A stretch of 49,230 nucleotides of DNA from an uncultured Desulfovibrio sp. (GCA_934546745.1 CAKTDV010000021.1:1-49230), one strand, 5' to 3'; shown: positions 24,509 through 34,240, numbered from the stretch's first letter. Notes: generated from the letters alone by a model not told the origin. Made by a program: numbers and translations.

Positions 24509-25622
24509 TCAGCGTTGGCGTTCATGGCAATACAGCAGGTAGTCATGCTGGAACACGTCGATGTGCCCGTTGAGGACGGCGTCAACATCGCCAACTTCCG
24601 TTCCGGTGCGGTGATCTTTGACAAGACGGTAGGGTTGCAGCGTATACGTGCGGATTTGACTGCCGAAGGCGATGGCGTCTTTTCCCGCATACTCGGCCTG
24701 CCGTTCGGCTTCTCTTTTCTGGACTTCCAGATTATAGAGCCTGGCCTTGAGGATGCGCAGCGCCGATTCCTTGTTGTGGTGCTGCGATTTTTCGTTCTGG
24801 CACTGGGCTGATATTCCCGTGGGAAGATGGGTGACACGGACGGCGGAGCTTGTCGTATTGACGCTCTGGCCTCCGGGGCCGCTGGATCGGAACGTATCAA
24901 AGCGAAGATCGGTCTCTTTGATGTCCAGTTCGATGTCATTGCCCACATCGGGGATGACATCGACAGAGGCAAATGACGTATGCCGCCGGCCGGAGGCGTC
25001 AAAGGGCGAGATACGGATCAGACGGTGTATCCCGCGCTCGCTCTTGAGAAAGCCGAAGGCGTGCGGTCCGGCAATGCGCAGGGTGACGCTCTTGAGGCCG
25101 GCTTCATCGCCGGGCAGGTAGTCCAGTTCCTCCAGCGCGAAGCCGCGCCGGGCAGCCCAGCGGGAATAGAGCCGCAGCAGCATCTCCGCCCAGTCCTGCG
25201 ATTCCGTGCCGCCCGCGCCGGGATGAATTTCCAGAATGGCGTCCTGACCGTCTTCCTCAGCGGAAAGCAGCATGACCAGTTCTGTCTCATCCAGCAGTTT
25301 TTCCAGGGAGTCCTGCTGCTGGGCGAGAGATTCCAGCGCCTCGTCCTCCGCGTCTTCTCCGGCCAGCTCAAGCCACTCGAGCATATCGTCGTGGGCCCCG
25401 CGGAGTTTTTGCAGGCGGGCCACCTCGTCCTCAAGGCCGCGTTTTTCGCGCAGCAGAGGCGTCAGGCGTTCCGGATTGTCCCATGCGCCGGGACGTGACA
25501 GGGCCGCCTCGATTTCGGCAAGGCGGCGTTCATCGGCCGCGACGTCAAAGACGCCTCCAGAGATGGGAGAATCGATCGGACAGGGTCGCGCAACGGGCGC
25601 GCAATTCACTCAGTTGCAACAT
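24509..25622 (-). CDS. prfB: Peptide chain release factor 2 with programmed +1 frameshift
   Basis: About 370 residues after frameshift. Frame 0 starts at ATG 25622 (MLQLSELRARCATLSDRF) and reaches TGA at 25547-25545 after 25 codons. The bases before it are TGGAGGCGTCTTTGAC, the classic prfB slip site: an internal SD-like GGAGG, CTT, then TGA followed by C. Skipping one base (25547) continues with DVAADERRLAEIE to 24509. The RF2 anticodon tripeptide SPF and the GGQ loop (SSGPGGQSVNTT) are present. RF2 reads UGA and UAA, so low RF2 promotes its own frameshift. The start overlaps the lnt stop by 17 bases. Confidence 0.95.
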
Positions 25623-27195
25623 GATGAAGCCGTGTTGTGTTGGATGTGGAGCGCCTGACGGGAGCGATGAGCGCCGTCATGCAGAGAAAAATCCCAAGAG
25701 GGGGCAGGAATGGCGCGAGATGATGGTAGAGGCTGAAGCCCTCCATCAGGCGCGCTCGCCCCCAGATCCATTGTTGCCGGAACTGGCCTCCGCTGACGAC
25801 AGGGCGGCCGCGGTCGTCTATGACGGCGGAAATGCCGGTATTGGTACCGCGCAGAATCCAGCGCCGCTGCTCTATGGCGCGAAGGGCTGTCAGGAAGAGA
25901 TGCTGCCGTGGGGCGGGCGTCGCGCCGAACCATCCGTCATTGCTGATGTCCACAAGAATGTTGGCGCCTTTGGCGACGCGATCCTGTGCCAGCCAAGGGA
26001 ACACGCCCTCATAGCATATGAGCATTCCCAGGGCAAGACGCCCGATCCGCAGGGGGGCTGTGCTTTCCCCAGGCGTATAGGCGCCTATTTCCTGAAGCAG
26101 AGGCGCAAGCCATTCCCAGTCCAGCCAGGAGGGGACGTATTCGCCAAAAGGTACGAGATGTTCCTTGTCATAGCTGCCAAGCGGTTCGCCGTCCGGGCCG
26201 ATAAGCAGGGCGCGGTTATAGACGCGCCGCGCCGCGCCGTGCCCTTCAAAACCGGGAACGCCGGTGAGCAGGGGCGTTCTGGCGGCGGCAGCCAGCCCAC
26301 GTATGGCGCCGGCATACAGGGTGAAGCGGGAAAAGTCATAGGGCAGGGCTGTTTCCGGCCAGATAATCAGCGGTTTTTCCTCAGGGCACTCATCCAGTCC
26401 CGCCCGCGTCAGCGTCAGGTAGGTCTCCGTGGTGCGCCGCTGGAAGGCGGGCGTCCATTTGAGATTCTGATCGATGTTCCCTTCCACAAAGAGGACGGAC
26501 AGCGTGTCCGGGCCAACGGGCGAAGGGTCGGCCGGCGACTCCCGCAGCCGCCATGATCCGTAGGCAAGAAGAAGCAGCATGATCACCAGACCGGCACAGC
26601 GGCGGCGCATGGTTCCGCCGGGCCAGCCAGCCCCCAGAATGGCCGCTGTCCAGAGCGCGCCGGTCATGGATGCGCCGACGGTGTCCGCCGCCTGCGTCAG
26701 AACGGGCCAGGCCGCCAGCGCTCCTGCCAGTGGCAGCCAGGGAAAGCCCGCCACCACGGCAAAGCCCCATTCCAGCGTGTACCAGACGGCGGCAAGGCCG
26801 GGAATGAAGACGCTGGCCGGGCGCTGGCGCAGATGGAAGGCGGCGAGAGCGAACAGGCCGCCCGCCGCGGAGAGGCAGGCCGCGACAAAGAGGGCGCAGG
26901 GGACGGCCAGAGGCCAGGGGAAGCCCCCGACGTTATGCACAGGCACGGCCAGCCAGTAGAGGGCCGCCATATGTCCGGCCCAGGCACAGAGCCAGCCGCG
27001 GCGCAGCGCGGCGCGGCGATCGGGCGCGGCCGCGCCCAGCAGGGCCAGACAGAGGGGATGGAGCACCACCAGCGGCGGAAGGGAAACGGCATCATTGGCA
27101 AAACCCGCCCAGAGCGCCAGGGCTCCCACGGCGGCTGTCAGTCTGGCGCCGCGGGAGCCTCCGCAAAACTCCGGGGACGAAGGCAGGGACGGCAT
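25606..27195 (-). CDS. lnt: Apolipoprotein N-acyltransferase
   Basis: 529 residues from ATG at 27195 (GGAAGG upstream; the earlier ATG at 27291 has no site). The first ~220 residues hold several hydrophobic segments. The nitrilase-fold domain follows with the Glu-Lys-Cys triad: IIWPETALPYDF (Glu), SYDKEHLVPFGEYVP (Lys) and LICYEGVFP (Cys), plus ISNDGWFGATPAP. A final hydrophobic segment is near the C-terminus. It adds the third acyl chain to lipoproteins in the inner membrane. It lies downstream of corC, the same order as ybeX-lnt in E. coli. Confidence 0.95.
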   Translation of the reverse strand: MPSLPSSPEFCGGSRGARLTAAVGALALWAGFANDAVSLPPLVVLHPLCLALLGAAAPDRRAALRRGWLCAWAGHMAALYWLAVPVHNVGGFPWPLAVPCALFVAACLSAAGGLFALAAFHLRQRPASVFIPGLAAVWYTLEWGFAVVAGFPWLPLAGALAAWPVLTQAADTVGASMTGALWTAAILGAGWPGGTMRRRCAGLVIMLLLLAYGSWRLRESPADPSPVGPDTLSVLFVEGNIDQNLKWTPAFQRRTTETYLTLTRAGLDECPEEKPLIIWPETALPYDFSRFTLYAGAIRGLAAAARTPLLTGVPGFEGHGAARRVYNRALLIGPDGEPLGSYDKEHLVPFGEYVPSWLDWEWLAPLLQEIGAYTPGESTAPLRIGRLALGMLICYEGVFPWLAQDRVAKGANILVDISNDGWFGATPAPRQHLFLTALRAIEQRRWILRGTNTGISAVIDDRGRPVVSGGQFRQQWIWGRARLMEGFSLYHHLAPFLPPLGIFLCMTALIAPVRRSTSNTTRLHHVATE

Positions 27196-27326
27196 GGACT
27201 TCCTTCCTGTGTGAAAAGACGGAGAGCGCATTGCGGCGGTTGCGGCAAGGCGCTCTCCGGAAAAATGGCATCCGTTGGGGGAATCCGGCACAGCGCGGTG
27301 GGTGTGGAGGGCGCTGGCGGAAAGGA

Positions 27327-28175
27327 TCAGGCGACAGCCTGATCCGGTTCGGTTGCGGCAGCCGGTTCCATACGCAATTTGCGGATCAGCTTCTTATCCG
27401 CGTCAAGTACGGTGAAACGCCATCCCTGCAGCGTAAAGGATTCTCCCGCAAGAGGCACGCGACCGGCTTCCATGCTGAGGTAACCGCCGATGGTGTCCAC
27501 CTCGTCGGAGGAAAGGGTCACGCCGATGTCCTCAAGATCGTCCAGCAGGGCGCGCCCCGTCAGCTCATAGGTCTCATTGCCGAGCGGACGGATATCCTCT
27601 TCACGGGGGGCGTCGTGCTCATCCTCGATATCGCCCACGATTTCTTCCAGGACATCCTCAATGGTGATCAGCCCGGAGGTGCCGCCGTATTCGTCAAGGG
27701 CGATGGCCATGTGCTGCTTTCGGGCGCGGAATTCCTGCAGCAGGGTGCGGATGGGTTTTGTCTCGGGAACAAAGAAAAGATCGCGCATGACGGCCCCCGC
27801 CGCCCGCGCCCCTTCCTCGGGTTCAAGCAGCGAGCGCAGCACATCCTTGGCGTGCAGCACGCCCACCATGTTGTCGCGGGTTTCCCTGTAGACGGGGATG
27901 CGCGTGTGGCCGGAATCCACCATGACCCGCGCCGCCTCAGAGAGCGTCGAGTCTTCGGGAACGCAGTCAATATCGGTGCGGGGCGTCATGGTGTCCTGCA
28001 CCTGCAGGTCGCTGAAGCGAAGGATGCCCAGCAGCATGGATTCCTCGTCCGGTTCCACTTCGCCTTCAGCGCTGGCTTCTATGATGGTTTTTTCAAGGGA
28101 TTCATCGTCATCGCGTCCGAAAATTTTTCCGATTCGCGACCAGATGGTACTATGAGCATCAGGACTGCCGTCCAA
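27327..28175 (-). CDS. corC: CorC/HlyC-type CBS-domain protein
   Basis: 282 residues starting at TTG 28175 with AAAGGAG 6 bases upstream. Two CBS domains (about 70-190: MTPRTDIDCVPEDSTLSEAA; GVLHAKDVLRSL) are followed by a CorC_HlyC domain (about 205-280). GGTSGLITIEDVLEEIVGDI is the best match to the family. No DUF21 membrane domain is present, so it is the soluble CorC/YbeX type connected to Mg/Co efflux and, with lnt, to envelope integrity. It is the first gene of corC-lnt-prfB. Confidence 0.88.
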   Translation of the reverse strand: MDGSPDAHSTIWSRIGKIFGRDDDESLEKTIIEASAEGEVEPDEESMLLGILRFSDLQVQDTMTPRTDIDCVPEDSTLSEAARVMVDSGHTRIPVYRETRDNMVGVLHAKDVLRSLLEPEEGARAAGAVMRDLFFVPETKPIRTLLQEFRARKQHMAIALDEYGGTSGLITIEDVLEEIVGDIEDEHDAPREEDIRPLGNETYELTGRALLDDLEDIGVTLSSDEVDTIGGYLSMEAGRVPLAGESFTLQGWRFTVLDADKKLIRKLRMEPAAATEPDQAVA

Positions 28176-28221
28176 GGCTGACTCCTTTGATTGATGTTGT
28201 GAAAAGGCGCGCCATTTCAGA

Positions 28222-28326
28222 AGCCGCGCTGTCCGCGCACGGCGGAAAGAACGCGGCTTTTCCCTGTGCGTAGGATCCGCGCCCGCGTCCGCCAGCGCGG
28301 TGGCATGTTCACGGTGAAGCCGCTCT
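28222..28326 (-). repeat. Dispersed repeat, family 2, full copy (minus)
   Basis: Minus strand: CCAGAGCGGCTTCACC, CGCGCTGGCGGACGCGGGCG, then AGGGAAAAGCCGCG-TTCTTTCCGCCGTGCGCG-GACAGCG. It matches the copy at 38679 in order and spacing. It lies in the 331-bp space between corC (minus, start 28175) and the DUF697 gene (plus, start 28507). Nothing else but a weak promoter candidate is seen there. Confidence 0.6.
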
Positions 28327-28440
28327 GGAGCGCGCCGCCAGGAAGACGGTAGCCCATTGAGGCGGGCTTGTAAACCGGCCCCGCGCGTGTGCCGGAGGCA
28401 TCGTTACGCTCCGTCGCCGCCGTTGCCGTCCTGCCGGGAA

Positions 28441-28470
28441 TTGACGCTTTGCGAACGCTTGCGGCATCAT
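28441..28470 (+). promoter_or_regulatory. Candidate promoter of the DUF697 gene
   Basis: TTGACG (28441-28446), 18 bases, CATCAT (28465-28470), 36 bp before the start codon. The -35 is good and the -10 poor. Confidence 0.3.
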
Positions 28471-28506
28471 GACAGAAACAACGTTCCTTCCCGCGGAGTA
28501 CGTATC

Positions 28507-29661
28507 ATGACCCTTGCCTTTCGTCTTCTGAGGCTGCTGGCCTGTCTTTCCCTGTGTGTCCCGCTGGCGCTGCTGGTCCAGTTCAACGGGGCCGCTGTGA
28601 AAACGGCGGAAATGCTTGCGCCGGGATCCGGCGGGACAGTCTGCCTTCTGCTGCTTGGCGTTGAGCTGGCGGGCTGTGTCTGGATGGGGCTGGCATGGTT
28701 TCCCCACGCGTCGAAACTTGTTCTGAGGGAAAATCCCACGGAAGAGGAGCGGCGCGCTTTTGCCCTTGAGCTGACGCGGCGTCTCCGTACCAACCGGCAT
28801 GTGCGGGCTGCCGGTCTGGATCCGGATTCTCCCGACTTTCTGCCGGATGCGCTGCGACATCTCGATGCGCTGGCGGATGCCATTATCCGCTCCGATGCCA
28901 AAAAGATCTTTTTGGGAACGGCCCTCTCACAGAACGGCAAACTGGACGCTCTTCTTGTCTTTCTCGCCCTGAGCCGCATGATCTGGCGCGTATCGGCCGT
29001 GTACAATCAGCGCCCTACCGTTCGGGAGATCTGGAGCGTGTACAGGACGGTGGCCTCGTCGGCCTTCATCGCGTTTTCCATGGAAGCCCTGGATATTCCA
29101 CGAACCATCACGGAAGCCATGAGCGCTCTCGTGCCGTCCGTAACGCCCTCTCTGACGGCGGCGTCCATTCCTGTCGTTGGTTCGTCGATCCAGTATTTCA
29201 CGGCGTCCGTTATTGACGGCGCTGCCAATGCCCTGCTGGGAATCCGTGCCGGAATTATCGCAAGAAACGCCTTCCGCTTTGCCGCCTTGCCCCAGGACGA
29301 TTCGTTGCGGCGGACCTGCGCCGGGCAGAGCGGGGCCATGCTGCTGGCGATTTCCCATGAATGTGTTGAGGAAATCGTGCGCACGCTGCGCGATCAGCTC
29401 ATGGGCCTGACGTCTGGCGTGGTAGGCAAAGCCGCTGAAAAAACGCGGCAAGCCGCAGGGAGCGTCGTCCGTGCCACCGCCGGCGTCGCCGGTGTCGCGG
29501 GATCGGCTGTCCGGCAGGTCGTTCGCGGTGAGCATGGCGGAAGGGAAGGGAGACTGTCCGGTATGCCGTCCCCAGGAAAGGAGACGGGCGCGGCGGGCGG
29601 ATCTTCCCGCGCGGACGACGGCCCGGGCAGGTTCCGGCGCTTCTGGAAGAGGGGGAAGTGA
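28507..29661 (+). CDS. DUF697 (YcjF-like) membrane protein
   Basis: 384 residues from ATG at 28507. Two N-terminal hydrophobic segments (about 8-28 and 42-66) are followed by a soluble region, then the DUF697 segment (about 155-290), with SAFIAFSMEALDIPRTITEAM and SSIQYFTASVIDGAANALLGIRAG. The last ~80 residues are Gly/Ala/Arg-rich and end in a basic FRRFWKRGK. DUF697 proteins such as YcjF pair with a GTPase or act in stress responses; no partner gene is adjacent. Its stop is only 8 bp from the convergent PilZ-protein stop. Confidence 0.75.
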   Translation: MTLAFRLLRLLACLSLCVPLALLVQFNGAAVKTAEMLAPGSGGTVCLLLLGVELAGCVWMGLAWFPHASKLVLRENPTEEERRAFALELTRRLRTNRHVRAAGLDPDSPDFLPDALRHLDALADAIIRSDAKKIFLGTALSQNGKLDALLVFLALSRMIWRVSAVYNQRPTVREIWSVYRTVASSAFIAFSMEALDIPRTITEAMSALVPSVTPSLTAASIPVVGSSIQYFTASVIDGAANALLGIRAGIIARNAFRFAALPQDDSLRRTCAGQSGAMLLAISHECVEEIVRTLRDQLMGLTSGVVGKAAEKTRQAAGSVVRATAGVAGVAGSAVRQVVRGEHGGREGRLSGMPSPGKETGAAGGSSRADDGPGRFRRFWKRGK

Positions 29662-29669
29662 CGGCGGGG

Positions 29670-30614
29670 CTATGTTTTTTTCCCGCCCTGGCGGGTCATG
29701 CTGTCTACCCACTGATTGATAATGGGAATACCGCGCACCGGCGATCCATGGAACCAGTTGAAGGCGCTTTCTCCTGATTTCAGAATGGCCCAGTTGATGA
29801 ATTCAATGCCGTAGACTTTGGAAGCGCCATTGTCCTTTTCGCGGGCATTGACGACTTCGCCGGTACACCAGAATGTTATCAGCGCGTCGTTATACTGAAA
29901 GGCGATGAGGCAGAGGATCTGCGTGTTACGATCCAGTTGGGGCGGAGGACCGTCGGGGTGATTGACCGGCATGGAGAGAGCTATGCCGGAAGCGGAGACG
30001 TCATCCAGCTGAATGGACGGGTTGGCAAGACCGTCCTTGGCCGCGCGCAGCGGGCGTTTGAGATCGGCGGTCGTTTCCGGGATGGGCTGGCTGGCATTCA
30101 GTTGCCAGAGCCCAAGAGCGCGAACGCTTCCTGGCCGGGGTTGTACGCGGTTGAAGTTGCGTTTCTGCTCGCCCTCGAAACATTCGGGGACAGTGAGGCA
30201 GACGGTGGAGATGCCGTTCCTGCATTGCAGGGCCTCAATGCGTGATGTGAAGCGGAAGAACGCATGGTGCGTTGTGGAGTTCTTGATATGAAAGTAGACG
30301 CAGACGGCTTTGCCGAAGTAGGCGCCCGGCAGGGAGGAAAGCACTTCCAGCGTAAGGATACCGTTCTGGCAGAGTTGCAGAGCGCCGGCGAAGCCCTTGT
30401 TCTGGCAGCCTCTCTCACCGTTCTCTTCCATGATTTCCACATTGAAGAGTTCTTTCTGAATCTGAGCCTCGGTGATTTTTTCCAGAATGAGCGAGGCCGT
30501 CCGATCCTTGTGTTTGGATTCCCGGGTCTGCTTGCGCCAGAACACCAGGACGATCACGAACAGCGCGGCAATGAAAATGACGGCATACGGTAAATAGGGC
30601 ATCAGGTCTTTCAT
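29670..30614 (-). CDS. Membrane-anchored PilZ-domain protein
   Basis: 314 residues from ATG at 30614 (GAGGAG upstream). One membrane helix (about 8-26, AVIFIAALFVIVLVFW) is followed by a YcgR-N-like beta region (about 60-160). The PilZ domain (about 160-290) has KRNFNRVQPRP, the RxxxR motif, and DDVSASGIALSM, the DxSxxG motif. Both c-di-GMP contacts are therefore present. It probably senses c-di-GMP at the inner membrane and controls motility or polysaccharide export. The degenerate GGDEF and FlhG-like genes about 6 kb away are not in its operon. Confidence 0.85.
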   Translation of the reverse strand: MKDLMPYLPYAVIFIAALFVIVLVFWRKQTRESKHKDRTASLILEKITEAQIQKELFNVEIMEENGERGCQNKGFAGALQLCQNGILTLEVLSSLPGAYFGKAVCVYFHIKNSTTHHAFFRFTSRIEALQCRNGISTVCLTVPECFEGEQKRNFNRVQPRPGSVRALGLWQLNASQPIPETTADLKRPLRAAKDGLANPSIQLDDVSASGIALSMPVNHPDGPPPQLDRNTQILCLIAFQYNDALITFWCTGEVVNAREKDNGASKVYGIEFINWAILKSGESAFNWFHGSPVRGIPIINQWVDSMTRQGGKKT

Positions 30615-30679
30615 AGTCTCCTCTTGTGGCCTACCTTATCGGCAGAGATGGGAAAAGTCCGAGGGGAGGAGGGTGTTTT

Positions 30680-32629
30680 TCATCGTGTCGGCTGTTCGGG
30701 CCCGCGGCTCCTGAGGTCGCGCAGCAGGCCCATCTTATGCAGGTGAATTTCCAGACAGGCGATGGCGGCTGGTGTGACTCCCGCAATGCGGCCGGCCTGT
30801 CCCAGATTTGCCGGCCGCACCTTCTGTAATTTTTCCACGATCTCACGCGACAGTCCGGCAATGTCCGCATAGGGCATACCGTCCGGCAGCGGCGTCCGCT
30901 CCAGGCGCGCGGCGCGGCGTATGAGTTCTCTCTGGCGTTCGAGATAGCCCGCGTATTTGACGTCTGTCTCGACGCTGCCCGCCGTCTCTCCCGCTTCGGC
31001 CAGCAGGGCCGCCGCTGCGGGCACATGGCGGGCCAGCGCCGCCATATCCAAATCCGGGCGGCGCAACAGCTCCGCCAGCGTCCTGCCGCACAGGGATGCG
31101 GCATTCCACGAGGCATCCCGCGCCTGCATCGCGGCGGCGGCCTCGCCGTCAAGGCGGGTGCTTTCCAGCGCCTGACGGAAGTGTCCGGCCCTGTCGCGTT
31201 TGCGGCGGAAGGCGTTCCACCGGGCATCGTCCACCAGGCCGATTTCCCGGCCCAGAGGCGTCAGGCGTTGATCGGCGTTGTCTTCACGCAGGCACAGGCG
31301 GTGCTCCGCGCGGGAGGTGAACATGCGGTAGGGCTCTTCCGTTCCCCGCGTCACAAGATCGTCGGTGAGCACGGCCATGTAGGCCTTCTCCCTCCCCGGC
31401 GCAAAGGGCGGCAGCTCCTTGTCCGCGAGGGCGATGTTCAGCGCCGCCCACAGACCCTGCGCCGCGGCTTCCTCGTAACCCGATGTGCCGTTGATTTGCC
31501 CGGCCAGCCACAACCCGGGGACGGCTTTGGTTTCCAGCGTGGGGCGCAGCTGTACCGGATTGACGTAGTCATATTCGATGGCATAGCCCGGCCGCACCAT
31601 GACGGCATGCTCAAGACCGGGTATGGCCGCGATCATGGCCTGCTGTATGTCCAGCGGAAGACTTGTGGATATGCCGTTGGCATAGACCTCGGCGCTGGTC
31701 AGGCCCTCCGGCTCAAGAAAGATCTGATGCCGTTCCCGATCCGGGAAGCGGGCGACCTTGTCCTCAATGGAAGGGCAGTAGCGCGCGCCCGTCCCTTGAA
31801 TGACGCCCGTAAAAAGAGGCGATCGGTCAAATCCTGAACGGATGATCTCATGGGTTTCGGGGGTTGTCCAGGTAACATGGCAGGCAATCTGCCGCAGTTG
31901 CGGGCCCGGCCCCGTAAAACTGAATTGCGGCGGCGGAGTGTCGCCGTTCTGGCTCTCCAGACGGGAATAGTCTATGGACGAGGCCAGCAGCCGGGGCGTG
32001 GTGCCTGTCTTGAGGCGGCCAAGGGAGATGCCCAGCGCGCGCAGACTGTCGGAAAGTCCCGTGGACGGCGCGTCGCCAAGGCGGCCGCCAGGCAGGTGCG
32101 TCAGACCCACATGAATCAGCCCGGACAGAAAGGTTCCTGTCGTCAGGAGGACGTGTCTGGCGGTGAAGCGCAGCCCCAGCGCCGTGCGGACGCCCCGGAC
32201 GCGCCCCCCGGCGCTTTCCACCTCGACGACGCTGTCCTGCCATATGCGCAGGCCGGGAGTGGCGAAAAGGGATTGCCTGACGGCGCGTTGGTACGCCTCC
32301 CGATCCATTTGGGCGCGTGTGGCGCGTACGGCGGGTCCTTTGCTCATATTGAGCGTGCGAAACTGTATGCCCGCCGCATCGGCCCAGAGGCCCATCATGC
32401 CGCCGAGAGCGTCGATTTCACGCACGAGGTGGCCCTTTGCCAGACCGCCGATCGCGGGGTTGCACGAGAGATAGCCGATGCGATCGACGTTGCCGCTGAT
32501 CAGCAGCACGGAGAAGCCGAGACGGGCCAGCGCCGAAGCGGCTTCGCAGCCGGCATGCCCGCCGCCTGTGACGATGACGTCCGCATGGGCGGCGGCGGAG
32601 GGAAGATTAATGGCTGTGCATGAGGACAT
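30680..32629 (-). CDS. mnmG: tRNA uridine 5-carboxymethylaminomethyl enzyme MnmG
   Basis: 649 residues from ATG at 32629 (a start six codons earlier at 32647 is also possible). N-terminal FAD site ADVIVTGGGHAGCEAASALAR, GYLSCNPAIGGLAKGHLVREIDALGG (family signature), TGTFLSGLIHVG and, in the C-terminal half, WLAGQINGTSGYEEAAAQG. With MnmE it installs the cmnm5 group at wobble U34 of tRNAs. The protein is slightly longer than the ~630-residue norm. Its start overlaps the 3' end of the M20 peptidase gene by 23 bases, and no strong ribosome site is seen, so coupling is likely. Confidence 0.95.
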   Translation of the reverse strand: MSSCTAINLPSAAAHADVIVTGGGHAGCEAASALARLGFSVLLISGNVDRIGYLSCNPAIGGLAKGHLVREIDALGGMMGLWADAAGIQFRTLNMSKGPAVRATRAQMDREAYQRAVRQSLFATPGLRIWQDSVVEVESAGGRVRGVRTALGLRFTARHVLLTTGTFLSGLIHVGLTHLPGGRLGDAPSTGLSDSLRALGISLGRLKTGTTPRLLASSIDYSRLESQNGDTPPPQFSFTGPGPQLRQIACHVTWTTPETHEIIRSGFDRSPLFTGVIQGTGARYCPSIEDKVARFPDRERHQIFLEPEGLTSAEVYANGISTSLPLDIQQAMIAAIPGLEHAVMVRPGYAIEYDYVNPVQLRPTLETKAVPGLWLAGQINGTSGYEEAAAQGLWAALNIALADKELPPFAPGREKAYMAVLTDDLVTRGTEEPYRMFTSRAEHRLCLREDNADQRLTPLGREIGLVDDARWNAFRRKRDRAGHFRQALESTRLDGEAAAAMQARDASWNAASLCGRTLAELLRRPDLDMAALARHVPAAAALLAEAGETAGSVETDVKYAGYLERQRELIRRAARLERTPLPDGMPYADIAGLSREIVEKLQKVRPANLGQAGRIAGVTPAAIACLEIHLHKMGLLRDLRSRGPEQPTR

Positions 32630-33842
32630 GGGCAAAGACCTGGGCATCGCGGATGGTGGCGTTGATGGAAGAATGTTCGTTATGCTGGTGGCAGGTATTG
32701 CGGATGCAGCTCCAGACGACGGTAGGCAATCCCGCCTGACGCAGCAGCGCGGCCACGGTACCGCCGCCGATTCCCACGGGGCGCGCCTCCCTGCCGTAAA
32801 CCGCCCCTATGGCCGGTATGAGCGCCCGTGCCGCCGGGCAGTCGGATGCGCTGGCCGAAGCCTGCTGGAGATGGATTAACTCGACGCCGATGTCCACGGC
32901 ATGACGCCGCGCCACGGCATCGACACGTTTCCGGATCGCGGCCAGCACGGCGTCGGGGTCGATGCCCGGAAGGAGGCGGCAGTCCAGATAAAACACGTCT
33001 TCTCCGGGAATGACGTTGATGCCCGGACCGTTGGCGTCGTGACGTGTCGGGACAAAGGTGGAGCGGGGCGGATCAAAAAGGGGATCTTCCCGGGGGAAAT
33101 CCCGTTCCAGATCGCCAAGGGCTGTGATGGCCTCCGCCGCCGCCGACAGCGCGTTGCGCGCCTTGTGCGGCGTGGAGGCATGCCCCTGGAGGCCCCGTGT
33201 CCGTACTCTGAACTGGGCGATGCTTTTTTCCGCAACTTCCATGTCCGCGCCGGAAGGACTGCCGGAATCCGGCACCAGAAACAGATCGTCGTGCCGGAAC
33301 AGAGCGGAGGCCGTGCTACGCAGAAGATGGGCAAGCCCGTAGCCGTTGCCGGTTTCCTCGTCGGCCATGAAGACGAGCCCCAGGCTCAGTTCGGGGGTGA
33401 GGCCCGTGCTGTGCAGGGCTTCCGCCAGCAGCAGCATGCTGACAAGGCCCTGCTGGTTGTCCTCCACGCCTCGGCCGTAGAGCAGATCTCCTTCACGGCG
33501 CACCTGCCAGGGATCGGAGCTCCATTCCTCGACGGGGCCGCTTGGGACGACGTCGGTATGGGCGAAGATCCAGAGGGTGCGCGGTGATCGGCCGGGAATG
33601 CGCGCTACGAGGTTGGGGCGATGGCCGCAGGGCACACGGGGGTCGGGAGCGTCAAAGCGGCGCAGATCTGTCACGCCCGCTACGCGGAGCTGCGCCGCAA
33701 TGAAGGCTGTTTTTTCTTCTTCACCCTGGCCGCCATTTTCAGGGCCAAGCGCACGGCAGGCGGTCAGGGTCTGTTGCAGGGCTGCGACACGATCGGCCTG
33801 TCCGTCAAGCGCGTCGATCAGAGGCTGAAACGACAGAGACAT
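32607..33842 (-). CDS. M20-family metallopeptidase
   Basis: 411 residues from ATG at 33842 (AAGGAAG upstream). Dinuclear zinc ligands typical of M20: WIFAHTDVVPSGP (His and catalytic Asp), GRGVEDNQQG (bridging Asp), FMADEETGNGYG (catalytic Glu and Glu ligand) and a late CHQHNEHSSI (His). A bacterial exopeptidase dimerisation domain sits between (about 180-300). It resembles DapE/ArgE and the SgcX-like dipeptidases. The substrate cannot be named. mnmG overlaps its end by 23 bp. Confidence 0.88.
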   Translation of the reverse strand: MSLSFQPLIDALDGQADRVAALQQTLTACRALGPENGGQGEEEKTAFIAAQLRVAGVTDLRRFDAPDPRVPCGHRPNLVARIPGRSPRTLWIFAHTDVVPSGPVEEWSSDPWQVRREGDLLYGRGVEDNQQGLVSMLLLAEALHSTGLTPELSLGLVFMADEETGNGYGLAHLLRSTASALFRHDDLFLVPDSGSPSGADMEVAEKSIAQFRVRTRGLQGHASTPHKARNALSAAAEAITALGDLERDFPREDPLFDPPRSTFVPTRHDANGPGINVIPGEDVFYLDCRLLPGIDPDAVLAAIRKRVDAVARRHAVDIGVELIHLQQASASASDCPAARALIPAIGAVYGREARPVGIGGGTVAALLRQAGLPTVVWSCIRNTCHQHNEHSSINATIRDAQVFAHVLMHSH

Positions 33843-33877
33843 GGAGCTTCCTTTGCGGCAGAGGATCGTAAAACGGC

Positions 33878-33914
33878 AAACAGGGAGACCGCCGCGGCGG
33901 CCTCCCTGTTTTTT
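33878..33914. terminator. Hairpin between PxxKW gene and M20 gene
   Basis: 33878-33892 pairs with 33897-33911 (one internal mismatch, A with C, CGCG loop), followed on the plus strand by a run of six T beginning at 33909. It most likely ends the PxxKW transcript (minus), although the T run is better on the other strand. Confidence 0.55.
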
Positions 33915-33976
33915 CACCGAAAGTCTCCCCGGCGGGACGCGGTGCGGCAGGCGTTCCCCCGGATATGAGGTCGCGG

Positions 33977-34240
33977 CTAGCGGCCCTTGGCGGCGCGTTT
34001 GGACGCCTTGAGGGGGTTGACCTTGGCGGCGGCGGCCACCTGTACCTTGACGTGCGTGGCGAAGTTGCAGCGGCCTCCGGCCCATTTGCGCTCGGGGTTG
34101 GGATAGCTGGAGCAGAACTGCTGTCCCTCAAACTCGGATACGCGATCACAGCCTTCGCATTTGTCCACCACAGGGGAAATAACCATGCCGTTGACGGCTA
34201 CGCCTTCGGCAGTCTTCACAGCATTCATGAGTTGAGCCAC
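33977..34240 (-). CDS. PxxKW-family cysteine-rich small protein
   Basis: 87 residues from GTG at 34240, where TGGAGG lies 7 bases upstream; an upstream ATG-led frame to 34429 has no site and crosses the promoter. VDKCEGCDRV, FCSSYPNPERKW (PxxKW) and GRCNFATHVK give four Cys, then a basic tail KVNPLKASKRAAKGR. I recognise it as the PxxKW cysteine-rich family described from sulfate reducers. The Cys spacing suggests a metal site. The function is unknown. It has its own strong promoter and is probably highly expressed. Confidence 0.8.
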   Translation of the reverse strand: MAQLMNAVKTAEGVAVNGMVISPVVDKCEGCDRVSEFEGQQFCSSYPNPERKWAGGRCNFATHVKVQVAAAAKVNPLKASKRAAKGR

